Assembly (NCBI RefSeq): GCF_949628265.1
Contig: NC_088786.1
Span: 30,153,681 to 30,217,680 of the forward strand
DNA length: 64,000 nucleotides
DNA from: Cloeon dipterum
Lineage: Eukaryota; Arthropoda; Insecta; Ephemeroptera; Baetidae
Direction of reading: 5' to 3'
A model generated the notes under the pieces. It did not search any database and had not been told where the DNA came from. It worked only from the letters and a program-made list of their open reading frames with translations. Shown here in pieces: positions 36,701 through 47,514 of the stretch; position 1 is the stretch's first letter, and each line of letters opens with the position of its first letter. The position numbers were made by a program, and so were the translations under genes.

Positions 36701-38899
36701 TAAAGGCAGGCATCAGGTAATTGTGCAGCGTATGCGTGCTTGTGTCCTTGAACGGAGTGTTAATCGTCGTGAGCAGAGCTATAAATCTAGCGCAAGTGTA
36801 CAACCATCCGTGGAGCTGTGCAGCCTCATTGCGAGAGGAGTCGGCTAATTATCCAGATCAAAATTCCAGTCTTACTGCCGGGACCACCATGCAGCTGCCA
36901 ATCGGAATTGTGGATTTGAGGAGGATATATTTACATTTTCTATTTCATTTTTACCACATTACCGCTTATTTTATTAAGCACCGATGAATGACAATGATAA
37001 TACAAGTTAAGAAGGGTTGAAAGCACGTAAACAGAGATTTAAACTAGTTAAACTACAGCACGCTAATTGCTGCTGTGTTTTTTAGTTAATTTCAAACTAA
37101 GTTAAAAATCATCACGACAGTAATAATTCATGCATCAATCCTTTTCCATCTCAAATTTCTTTACAGTTCAAACTTAAATGACTCTGTTTAATGCTCTGAT
37201 GCAACTAACAACCATCGTAACTTTAAATCGACAAATAGTACTCAAAAACACTGCTTCAAACTTTATACCTTTTTTGTAAACAAAAAATGTTAGAGCATTC
37301 TTATAATAAGATTCCTGATATTCCAATATTACACTTATTTAAATAATATTCATTCAAAAGTTGTGCATTTATTTATCAAATATTTAAGTCTCTGACGGAG
37401 ATAACTTATCTTTTTTTATTTGCCGCAAATAAAACTCAAATATTTCCCCTAAAATCATCAAAACGTCATAGCCAACTGCTTCTTCCTTGCGGTACGGAAT
37501 ATCCTTAGAAAAGGGCGTGTTTTGCACCGCTCGTGATTAGATTTCGCGTGAGATTTAATCCCCGCTTCCCCCATTGTATGCAAATGTGATGATCTATTGA
37601 AATAAGGTCGCCGAAGGTCAGCTTGCTCTGGAGCCGCTCGGGCTGACATTGAATTTTTGCCTAGTTTTCCGCCTCCCGCGACACCCCCTGAGTATCGATT
37701 CGCGCCTAATGATGTGTCCGACCAGCACACGCTGATCGGCACCACGTGACCGCCGAGTCACCCCTTTGGGCCCTTTCCAGGCTGTTGTGACGGCTGCTCT
37801 CCATGGAAATGCGGCCGACGCCGAGAAAAGGCCGCGACATTTTGCATTTTAGCGCTATCCCAGCGCTAGAATTGCCACATTTCCACGTCAATGAATTGAT
37901 CAGCAAAAATGTCAGTGACAGCAAATAATCTGCTAAATTTGCAAAATGTTTAGTTTATCAAAGGTTTTTCAGTTACATATCATAATTTTTTCTAACATTT
38001 CTTTTCAAATTTCGAATGCTATTTAACAAACGAATACAATTTAAAGAGGAGGCCAACTTGTGTCTCTCGAACGGAAGAGTGAAAAAATAAAACACGTGGC
38101 GATCAATGAAGCAGTATTATTTCATCTGGCGACCATTGCTCAGAAAATAATCAATTTGAAGAAATTTCCTTCATACGTTTCGTAAGGCGTCGAAGATGAT
38201 GAATAAATAATCCATGTTTCTCATTATTTTGCCCTTTACGCGATGTTTTATTCAGTGGAAAGTGAAAGGGTTGCGCGACTTCCAAGTGTGCGTGATCTTT
38301 ATCTTTAAAGGGCAAACACGAGAGAGCGGATGATGAACCCTTATATTCTTAGGGTTTGCCACCAAGCAAATTGTGGATGGGTCCGAATTAGGCGCGTTTT
38401 TCCAACTATTTCCCTCAATTTCAATGAAAAGTCGAGGGAATTAGTGGTTTAGGTAACTAGATAATTCGGCCTCATTCAGTGAAAACGCATTTTTTGCTTT
38501 AAGAATTATTTTACAATTAGTCAACAATAAATTAAACCGTTTATATTGTGATTGATTGCAATGTGACAGCTAATATTTGTAAAAAGTCTCTTAAAATTGA
38601 TGTAAAAACGACAAATTTCTTTTTAAACTCAAGTTCCTGTAAGTTTTCATAATTTGAATTTTAGAAGGTCATTACATAACTGAAAATTGATGAGGAAATA
38701 AATTTTTTAAATGAACAAAACTATACGTTTCATACGAATTTTGTTCAAATTTTGACGGCGTTCAACAACCCAACCCTGTTAACAACAGTAAAGCGTGATA
38801 TTATGCTAAAATTCCGAGAGAGCAATATCCCCATCTCCACAAAGGTGCGATTATTCTCTTCACTCAATCTCACCTTTTAAATTTGCACGCTTAATCTGA

Positions 38900-39080
38900 G
38901 CCTTGGCTGCTGCGGTGCCCTTCAGTCAGTCAGTCTTTGGTCAGTGAATCTTGAGGCACCAGGAGATCCTCACCGGCAGTGCAGCGCTGCTCCGTTGCGA
39001 TTGCTTTGCTGTTCAAACACGCTGAGAGCGCGAGCGACAACTTTTTGTCCTAGGGCCGCCGCCGGTATCGAACAAAAGGC
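38900..39080 (+). promoter_or_regulatory. Candidate NTF2 promoter with repeated TCAGT initiators
   Basis: The block contains overlapping TCAGTCAGTCAGT and a further GTCAGTG near 38940. TCAGT is the arthropod initiator consensus. It sits in locally GC-rich sequence about 600 bp upstream of the NTF2 ATG. Strand and target are inferred. Confidence 0.3.
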
Positions 39081-39546
39081 ACTCCCACTCACCTCGATGA
39101 TGTCACGAACGAGCCCATTCGCATTAGTTACTTGACCAGCCTCACGTGGCGCGGCAATCAGACAGGATAAATATTATCCGACGAAAGCAAACGCAGTGTT
39201 GCTAACATAATTGTGAATATCATGCGAGTGAACTCTTCTAACGGATTCAACTAAAAAATCTAACATAAAATAGTAAAGCTGAGCTTAGTAGCGTTTAAAA
39301 TAACTTTAGTTTGCCTGTTTAAAGTTTCATGAAATCGGATTTTATCCGGAAACTATGAAATATATAAGAAGCACGTCTGCTCACACCAAGTTTTAGGACA
39401 TTCGAGAAAAATCGTTGAAAGCTTAACATTGTTGGCAGCCTTGCTTCTGCATCTGCATTACGATAGATACACAGATACACTGTATTGTAAAAAGCGGCTG
39501 CGGCTGGGCGTTGAAACCAAAACAGACAGTGATAACCCTCGCCGAA

Positions 39547-39933
39547 ATGAATCCCAACTTCGACGAAATCGGCAAAGAATTCGTCAAGCAGTACTACTCT
39601 GCTTTCGACAACATTGCCACCAGGCCGAATGTAGTCAGCTTTTACAACGCTGAGACGTCGCTGATGACATTCGAGGGCAAGCAACTGCAAGGTGCGCAGG
39701 CCATCATGGAGAAGTTTTCCAGCTTGGGTTTCAAGACCATCACTAGGATCATAACTGCTGTGGACCCCCAGCCCATGTTCGATGGAGGCATCGTGATCAG
39801 TGTCATTGGAAGGCTGCAATGCGACGATGATCCACCGCATGCCTTTTCTCAAGTGTTCGTGCTCAAGCCCTTGAACACCTCATTCGTGCTACAGCATGAC
39901 ATTTTTCGTCTCGGAATCCACGACACGGCCTAG
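39547..39933 (+). CDS. NTF2: Nuclear transport factor 2
   Basis: One uninterrupted frame of 128 residues, the normal NTF2 length. NTF2 is a homodimer that carries Ran-GDP back into the nucleus and binds FxFG nucleoporins. The whole protein matches insect NTF2: FDEIGKEFVKQYYSAFDN, MTFEGKQLQGAQAI, KTITRIITAVDPQP, and the strongly conserved GRLQCDDDPPHAFSQVFVL, which includes the acidic residues used for Ran binding. The start ATG (M-N-P-N-F-D-E-I) fits the family N-terminus. There is no intron in the coding region, unlike nearly every other gene in the window, so a retrocopy is possible, but the protein looks fully intact. Two AATAAA signals (40141 and 40171) follow. Convergent with ACSF3. Confidence 0.96.
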   Translation: MNPNFDEIGKEFVKQYYSAFDNIATRPNVVSFYNAETSLMTFEGKQLQGAQAIMEKFSSLGFKTITRIITAVDPQPMFDGGIVISVIGRLQCDDDPPHAFSQVFVLKPLNTSFVLQHDIFRLGIHDTA

Positions 39934-40140
39934 CTGAGCTGAGCTGGATTCCCTATGGCTGGTTCAATTGATCGATTGATTGCCTTAAACAAGGACTGAC
40001 GAGAGCCCTTTCAATTCCATTATTTTCTCTTTATAATGTACTAGTTCCAAGAATGTTCACCAGTGGCCGAGTGTGTAATTAAATCAACCTGACAACGGCC
40101 GGCTACACAGACATAATTATGTCGGTTTGCACTAAACAGG

Positions 40141-40146
40141 AATAAA
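40141..40146 (+). terminator. AATAAA polyadenylation signal of NTF2
   Basis: Perfect hexamer about 210 nt past the stop, with a second at 40171-40176. Confidence 0.5.
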
Positions 40147-40504
40147 TCTGCTGAAACGCTATAACATAACAATAAACGGATATGAATGTCTTGTTTTTTG
40201 AAGCTTGTTGGTCAATGCATAAATCGAATGTGAATGTATCTACTAAAATAATGATAAATGTAATGCAAAACTTGGCAGTTGGTATGGTTACCCTGGAGCC
40301 ATGCTCTCCTGGTGTATATCAAATCAAATAAACCATTTTTACCATGTAATTTAAAATCTTTAAATTCGGAATAAGCCCCTCTGACAAACTGAAGGTCAAA
40401 AAAGGTCGAAAAGCAATTGTGTATCTCAGCGCATTGCAGTAATACGCAACACATGATAAAAACACGTGACAAAGAAAAAGGCTGTGTATTTTGTCTTCAA
40501 CGCA

Positions 40505-40510
40505 TTTATT
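40505..40510 (-). terminator. AATAAA polyadenylation signal of ACSF3
   Basis: TTTATT on plus (AATAAA on minus), about 530 nt beyond the ACSF3 stop codon. The ACSF3 and NTF2 3' ends would lie some 300 bp apart. Confidence 0.45.
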
Positions 40511-41042
40511 TTCAAAATTAAACTAGTACAGGTTAAAGTTAATATCCATAGATATTTTACGACTACTTACAACTATTGCATTTTTAAATCACAGCAGTCT
40601 TGTCACGTGACTTGCCTCAACGTAAGGAGTGACTCCCATTGTACCAGTAAACTCGAATTGGCACAAGGAAATCTGAAGATATATATTGTATGAGTGTGCC
40701 CGTCTGGCTGCGAAAAGCGAGCGAAAACAAAGTGATGTGATAGTATGCAAGCAAGTTCATTTTGCAGAGGCCGAAAGTAAATGCATCTAGTGATGGTCTG
40801 ATCAGACTACAGGGAGTATTATTTTCGCATCCTTTCGCAAATAAAAATTGATATCATAGCCCTGCTTGCGGGAGGCAGAATAATCGCGAAATCATTGGCA
40901 AAAATTAATTTAACATTGAAAACTTACAATCCATTCAGTAACTCGTAGGAATGTAAGTAACAATTTCGAACTAAAGATTGAAAAGTCTGTTCAGGATATT
41001 AATCCTTAATTATTCCTTGTGTTGTGGGTGCTGAAAAGCAAA
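40511..41042 (-). other. ACSF3 3' UTR
   Basis: Sequence between the ACSF3 stop and its likely polyadenylation signal. No gene or repeat seen. Confidence 0.4.
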
Positions 41043-44000
41043 TTAGTGGCTCTTCTGGGGAGGAAACATCTGTTGGACTAGTTCCTTCTTGTTCACTTTG
41101 CCCATTGCGTTCTTGGGAAGTTTGTCAACACACTTCAGCAGGGTAGGAATGCTGTACGGGGTCATGTGACTCTTGGCCCACTCGCGGAGTTCGGAGAGAA
41201 CGACTTCCTTTCCCTCCTTTGGAACTACTACCGCAGCGATCTGAAAAATTACCAAATTAATGCTTCATATAACACTCAAAAGGGTAGAGGCAAACCTTTT
41301 GACCCCAGGTGATGTCTGGAACTCCAACCACAGCACAGTCAGCTATGTGCGGGTGTGACAGAAGGTTCGTTTCAACGTCCAAAGCGCCCACTTTGTATCC
41401 TCCAGTCTTGATAATGTCAATGGAAGTCCTGCCAATGATTTTAAATCCTTTGCCTTCAGTGTAGCTTGCAGTATCTCCAGTTTTGAACCAGCCATCTGGT
41501 GTGAACTCCTTGGCGGTGGCGTTTGGCTTGTTGAAATAGCATCGGAAAACTGTGGGTCCCTTCACCAATAGTTCTCCTTCAACCTGCAGATTGACATAAC
41601 ACAAAAAAAATTCAAAGCAAAAGGTGAGAAATTAATGCCCACCTCTGTTTGTCCTGGTTGGGTGATTCGTGTTGAGTACGAATTGCCATCAGCCAAAGTT
41701 TTGTATTCATTTTGACCAGGAGTGAACTGTGCGATTCTGGCGTGTACATGAGGAAGGGGATAGCCAACATGACCTTAAATAAAAATCATCAATGAAATTC
41801 AAGCACTTTTTAACTTAGAATTTTGTCTGACAACAAAAATAAATTCAAATTTTTGGTTAAACCTATGACTAAATTATTAAAAACGAATACGAATAGAAAT
41901 ACAATTTTACCAGGTACACGCTCTCCATTGAGAGGATTGGAAAGAGCCATTCCAACCTCGCTCATTCCGTATCTCTCAAGAAGTCTGTGTCCAGTTACCT
42001 CCTCCCATCTCTCAAACACAGGCACTGGCAGGGAGGCTGAGCCACTGACCATGAGCCTCATGTTCTTCTTGCATGTGGCTTTGATATACTCCCTCATGCG
42101 TTCGTTCTTGCCAAAAATGTCATCGTATTCCTTTAGAAGCTTCAAGTAGATGGTGGGCACGGCCATGAAAACGTTCACTCTATCCTTGGCTGGCACTTTG
42201 ATCGCCAGCAAGTGCTTCCAAACGACAGAAGTGTCATAGTTCGCCATCATGATGCACCTATAGGCAACAAGCTTGTTATTAAATAGCCCCCGAGTCGAGA
42301 TTCAGCACTGTTACTTTGCGCCAACGGATAGAGGGCAGAGAAGGGCGTTCATGATTCCGTGCATGTGGTGCAGGGGCAGTGTGTGCAGAATGACATCTTT
42401 GCTGCTGATTTCCCAAGCTTTGCAGAGAGAAGAGACTTGGTGGAAAAGATTGCTGTGAGTAAGAACCACTCCTGAAACAGTTTAATCACGCAAATTAGCT
42501 AATACAATCATAATACAAGTTAATTTTGATCTTATAACTCTTTAAAATAGCATCAATTATTAACAACTTCGTTGTATTTTGAAACCTGAGAAAGATTCAA
42601 TCACCTTTGGGCTTTCCTGTCGTTCCACTAGTGTAAACCATCATCGCGTCGCTTTCAGCGTAATATTCATCTGGCTGGCCTGTGACCAGATCCTGTTCGC
42701 CGCCTCCAAGTTGATGTTCCTCCATGTCCTCGCACAAGTGCAGCGGAGGAAAGAAGTCCTTCTGCTTCATGGCCAGCTTCCTCAGAGAGTCATCCATTAC
42801 AAAGTGCGGTCTTCCTGTCAGCTTGGACAGCTCCTCTCCAACGTCGGCGAATTCCTTTGTGGTCACCAGCAGGGCAGAGTCGCTGTCTTCGATAAAGTAC
42901 TGCAGCATGGGGATGGGGTGCGAGTGGTACAGAGGCACAGCTGCGAAAATAGAATTTTCAATTAGCAACGGAATTTTGTTTTCGTGTCGAGTGAGCACCT
43001 GTGTGCCCTCCGATCCAAGTAGCCCATTGTGCGATTACATACGACGCGTTGTTGGGGCAGAGGAATGAAATTCGGAGGCCGGTGCTGTTCGAGCCAAGTT
43101 TGTTTTTTATTTCGCAGGCGAGCTGATTGCTGCTGAGAAGGAGGCCTCTGTAGGTATACTCGCCGTGCAAATCGTGTAGCGCCACTCGGTCGCTGTAGTC
43201 GGACGCCAGTTTGAATGCCGGCAGGACCTGCGGGAAAACAAGTTTTGTTCGTGTAATTCAAGACATGTAATAAAGTAATTATACAATGCTCTGATATGGA
43301 TGTAGTAAAACTAGAAAATAAGATCTCTTACTTGTTTTGGAAGTCAAATTACATATATGGGGAGAAACCGGATTATGTTGCTGATTTAAAAGGACTAACG
43401 CGAACGATAAAACCAAAAAAGACATGGCAAAGTAAACATCTGTGAGGATGGTATGTAATCCTTTTTTAAGTTGTTATGGAAGTTAAAATCACACGCAATT
43501 CCAGCCTGCTGGAGTAAACAACAATTTTATTCTCGTCTTGTTTGATTACCCTGGTTATCAGATTACAAGCGAGGGAGCAGTGGCACGATAAAAGCCATTG
43601 TTACAATACAACTTAGTGCAAGAAAACATTAATTATTATTTTTGCCATAAATATACATGTAGCAACAGAAGAGTAGAGCCGGGCGAGCCCTTCAACAACT
43701 TTGTAAACAGCCCCTTTCCGTCATAGATGCCAAAAGTGACGTCTGCAATAATTATTTATCAGCAGCTCAAAATATTGTTGCACTGCCAGCAGGCGCAGGG
43801 ATCGCTGGTTCGGTTAAGGTGCAATAAGCATGCAAGCGCAATCGTCAGCTGCGATAAACACGCCGCGTAAAAGGCGTCGTCTCCGTCTCGATCGGCCGCA
43901 ATTTGGTGTGATGTAATAAGCGGTCTGTCTGTAAACACGGCGCCGGGCCGCTTCGAAAATAAACACACACGCAGGCATGTTTTTTTGTTACCCTAACCTT

Positions 44001-46058
44001 GGAGCCTGGCCACGACAATTTGCGCATGAATTTAATTAAAAAAGTGGCCTTTCATAAGTGAGAAACCTTTTTAAGTCGAGACACCCCTAATAAATCTCAG
44101 TGTATTTTTGCAGAGAAGAGAATTTACTCGTTATATTCGTAATAGCTTTATGAAAGCCATAATGAGATTTCAACACAGGCCGGCTTCCAATCGACAGACA
44201 TTTTCTCTCAATAGATTTATTCAGCACTACGTTTGCTGATAATTTATATTCCTTTAAACGGCAAGCTTTCTCTGTTGCATTGAAGGGATGATTAAACCCG
44301 TTTTCAAGAATTTTGTATGAGGAATAACTTAATTCAATCTTCCAAGAAATTTAAAAAAAAAATGTTAAATAATTTTTAACAAGAATCTCAAACTGGATTG
44401 AAATTCCGAGCGATAAGTGGGTCACAATTGAACTATTAAGAGTCGTGTCTTACGTGAAAGTCAGAACTTAAGACTGTCACACAGATTAATGCCTCGAAGA
44501 TCGTTCGTTTGACCTCAAAAAATCTTTAAGCATCCGTGAAAATTTCAAAGGAACGACCGACATTTAAAAATATCGAGACCTCGTGGTTTGATCAACAAGG
44601 CACGTGAAATTTAATTTTAGTTAATAGGCGCCCCAGCCCTGAGTGAGAGTGAGTTTATTTTTGTCATTAGCACTAAGAAACTAGACTGATCATGACCAAG
44701 GTTCGCTCATCAAAAAGTTTGGGCAGCAAGTCTGCAAGAGCAATTTACAAACCGCACTTCTTTTCCTAGCAGATTGAGCTTGAAGAAAGCGTCAGAGTGC
44801 CAAGTTATGATCCAACAGAAAGAAATGCGACACTAGCGGATTGCGTCAAGGCGGATTACGTATGTGGCGATATATTCACCCAAGGAAAGCGACTGCAGCG
44901 GATTAAGGGAATCCGCAAGAAAGAGGAAAATGGATTATTACGATTTAAGTTACAAAGCTTTGCTGCTTTCATTCGTCGCACTGATCAACAGTGTTGATTT
45001 CAGTACATTTGTTACAATAAAATAAATATTTTAGGTTGCTATACTAAATTTTTTCTGTATATTAACGAAAAATCTATTTAAAAATTAGCCAAAAACTAAT
45101 AGAGGAGTAACGTTAAATTTAAAAATTAAAAAGGCAGTTCATTGTTTATCTCCTACGTCAGCGACCACCTTTAAGCGGTGTACTTTTTGGTGTCAAGCAA
45201 ATGTCTGCTTATTCTGGGCACTGGCGTCAAGCAACAGGTTTTCAGTCGGTAATTACTGCAGGTACACGCTTTCGAAAAATTGTGCGCAATTTCTGCGCAT
45301 TGGTTGTGGCCTGAGCCAATTCGACTAGGCTCAATCACAATTTAAGTAAGGAACGCGCCGGGGCGTGAGGCACGTAGGCCACCGCGGTTTAATTAATTGA
45401 GTGCTTCTTCATTCAACGCAACGGTTACTGCGATAATTTTGCAAGAGGGTGAAAAAATAAGGTAAAATTGTGTAGGTGATAAAAAGCATTCGTTCTTAGT
45501 TCACACATTTGCTACATTATTTGAAGAAAAGAGTTTCTGTGAATTGTATCATTCAACAGACGTACGCCCAGATAAGTGATTTTAGGAGATTTTTAGAAGG
45601 GTAAGCCAAAATATGGATAGTAAATTAATCTTTTCTTGAACATTTTCTCCAACAAAATATTCACATACCTCTGGAAATTTTATTACCAATTTAAATTCAG
45701 CATTTCTTGAAAAATGTGGCTTTAAATACTAATTTTACGGTACAAATTAAATCAAATTATTAATTTAAAAATACAAATTCGAATTAAATTGGAAGAGATA
45801 GGGGTTAAAAAATCTGAAGTGATTAAACTTAAGTATTAAATTAAATGAATGTTCAATTCATACCTTGTTGTCCTCATATTCGAATGCAGGCGGAATTTGA
45901 GCTTGAGTAGCGAACGCCCTCAGGTCGTTGGTGACCCTGGTGGGTGTATTAAAGGCCAACAAGACCCGCCTCTCTGCGGAAGGAAGAGCACTTCTCAAAG
46001 CAAGCGCTCGCTGCCGTCGTGAGCCCACTCGGCACAAGACGCGCCCGATTGTGATCAT
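41043..46058 (-). CDS. ACSF3: ACSF3-like mitochondrial malonyl-CoA synthetase
   Basis: Eight minus exons (45864-46058, 42999-43227, 42605-42940, 42315-42471, 41911-42257, 41643-41773, 41296-41583, 41043-41240) give 626 residues; human ACSF3 has 576. The enzyme activates malonate to malonyl-CoA in the mitochondrial matrix, feeding mitochondrial fatty acid synthesis and clearing malonate. Adenylate-forming landmarks: P-loop [13 protein letters not shown] at about residue 245, [35 protein letters not shown], the ATP-binding [24 protein letters not shown], and the C-terminal catalytic-Lys segment [13 protein letters not shown]. The Arg-rich first 30 residues ([20 protein letters not shown]) fit a mitochondrial presequence. 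Exon 1 begins three bases before the ATG at a clear acceptor, so a noncoding exon lies upstream. Intron 1 spans 2.6 kb. Confidence 0.94.
43228..45863 (-). other. Large ACSF3 intron 1
   Basis: AT-rich intron with no family-like coding exon. A GC-richer pocket at about 45240-45400 contains an imperfect hairpin (TTGTGGCCTGAGCC against GGCTCAATCACAA) and might be an enhancer or alternative start. Nothing else recognised. Confidence 0.4.
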
Positions 46059-47242
46059 AGTCTGAAAGAGCAAGATTGATAAAAAATGTTATCAGTACAC
46101 ATACTGTGGGATGTATAAAACTTTGACCAAACAAACGCGATTTATCTGTGTATTCAAAAAGTTAATAATATACTAAGCCAGCATCAAAGCTTTTGTGGTT
46201 TAACTAAAATTCTTTATGCTCCTCTCCTTATGCTAAATCATGACCAAACATGATATGAGACTGAAATGTACCACAGCCCTTCTTAAATATAGCTGAAGCT
46301 AGAATTTAAATGTATGTACTGCTCATACTGTTAAAAATGCATATCATGAATATAATTTGTTAGGAAAATATTAGCGTCTGCTTCATGTTAATTTACTTAT
46401 TTACATTTCTGTAGAAAAATACTTTGTACATACATGGTTCAAATAGATCTCTCTTAAATGATGGTTCAGTATCATACATATTATTGTGTATGTATTATGA
46501 ATAACATGAGACGCACTTCTTGCACTGACATTATTAACGTTAATTAACAAACAAAAATAACACTTCGCTCTTGAGCTAGCATGTAGTAGAGGCGAAGAAA
46601 AAAATGATAAATTATCGGTAACTGCACGATTCAAAGATTTCAGTGAGCCTGCTACTTTGTTAACTAAATTATTTAGGGCTGGCATGCAGATCGAGGTCTA
46701 ATTTTAGGAGCGATAAAGAGCCAAGGTCGCTGAACGAATATATCCACATGAACTATTTGCCGTCCACACAATCCGGAAATGTATAGTCGAAATAGCAAAC
46801 ACAATTGCAGCTAAAAAAGAATCTCACCGTGAAGATGGAAAAGCGCTGGACGACAGCGAATGGCGTGCGGTAACAAGCGAGTGTCGAGCACAGAAGTCCC
46901 GAATTACTGCGCGGCTGTCTGCTTCGTGAAGGACAGACAGCGAAGGCCACTTGACTAGGCGCCTGTCCACGCACCGCAGTTGCAAAAATTCAGACCGGAC
47001 TGATTATCGGCAGTGGGGCACTTTTTCGCCAACAGACTATGTATGTATGTATTGGATTCTGTTCCGTCTGGGGGTACTCCCACTTTTTCGCAAGGAGAGC
47101 CAAGCGACGGTGCTGCCATCACGTAGATTTTCATGTTGTGGGGATATACAACCTGCGTGACTTCAAAGTTTCGCGGTACAGCATTATTTTTCGTAAGGAG
47201 GCGATTTGAAATAATAATTGGTCTTATTTAGAAATCAAACTT
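46059..47242. other. ACSF3 upstream region
   Basis: Mostly AT-rich. A GC-richer block at about 46810-47140 is the probable ACSF3 promoter and noncoding first exon. No gene found. Confidence 0.4.
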
Positions 47243-47248
47243 TTTATT
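47243..47248 (-). terminator. AATAAA polyadenylation signal of Maelstrom
   Basis: TTTATT on plus (AATAAA on minus), about 270 nt beyond the Maelstrom stop codon. Confidence 0.45.
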
Positions 47249-47514
47249 AGAGCAAAGCGAGCAGATGAATTAATACGAGCAACATATAAATTAAATGTTT
47301 GAGTCAAGGCAACTGCTAAGAAACATCATACTCAAATCCCCATTTGCTATCAGATTCTCATTCGATACAGTTTCTGCTGTAAAGTAATGGCACTGTCTTG
47401 GTGATCATCATGTGACAAGTTAGGCCCTGCGAACAGTTTGGAAAAATAAAAACCATAATTAAACATTATGACAACAATTTAATCAAATGAGAACCTGCTA
47501 GCAAGTGGCATCAT

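Larger units (their letters stand above)
29147..39546. other. 10-kb region without recognisable genes
   Basis: Between OSGIN and NTF2 I found no coding exon with family similarity. Reading frames are short, without codon bias or splice partners. Most is AT-rich. Exceptions are a GC-rich block at about 30430-30700 (candidate OSGIN promoter), a moderate patch at 31500-31720, a GC-rich patch at 37480-37860, and an initiator-rich block at about 38900-39080. It may hold enhancers, noncoding RNAs or 5' exons, but I cannot demonstrate any. Confidence 0.5.

Noticed and set aside
38125-38155. Resemblance to miR-315 (TTGCTCAGAAA)
   Set aside because: Only a partial match with mismatches around it, and no complementary arm nearby.
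29147-39546. Search for tRNA, snRNA or rRNA genes in the gene-poor span
   Set aside because: No B-box-like GGTTCGAAT, no snRNA core and no rRNA-like sequence recognised by eye.
39319-39852. 177-codon minus-strand frame over NTF2
   Set aside because: Antisense shadow of the well-conserved NTF2 coding sequence.
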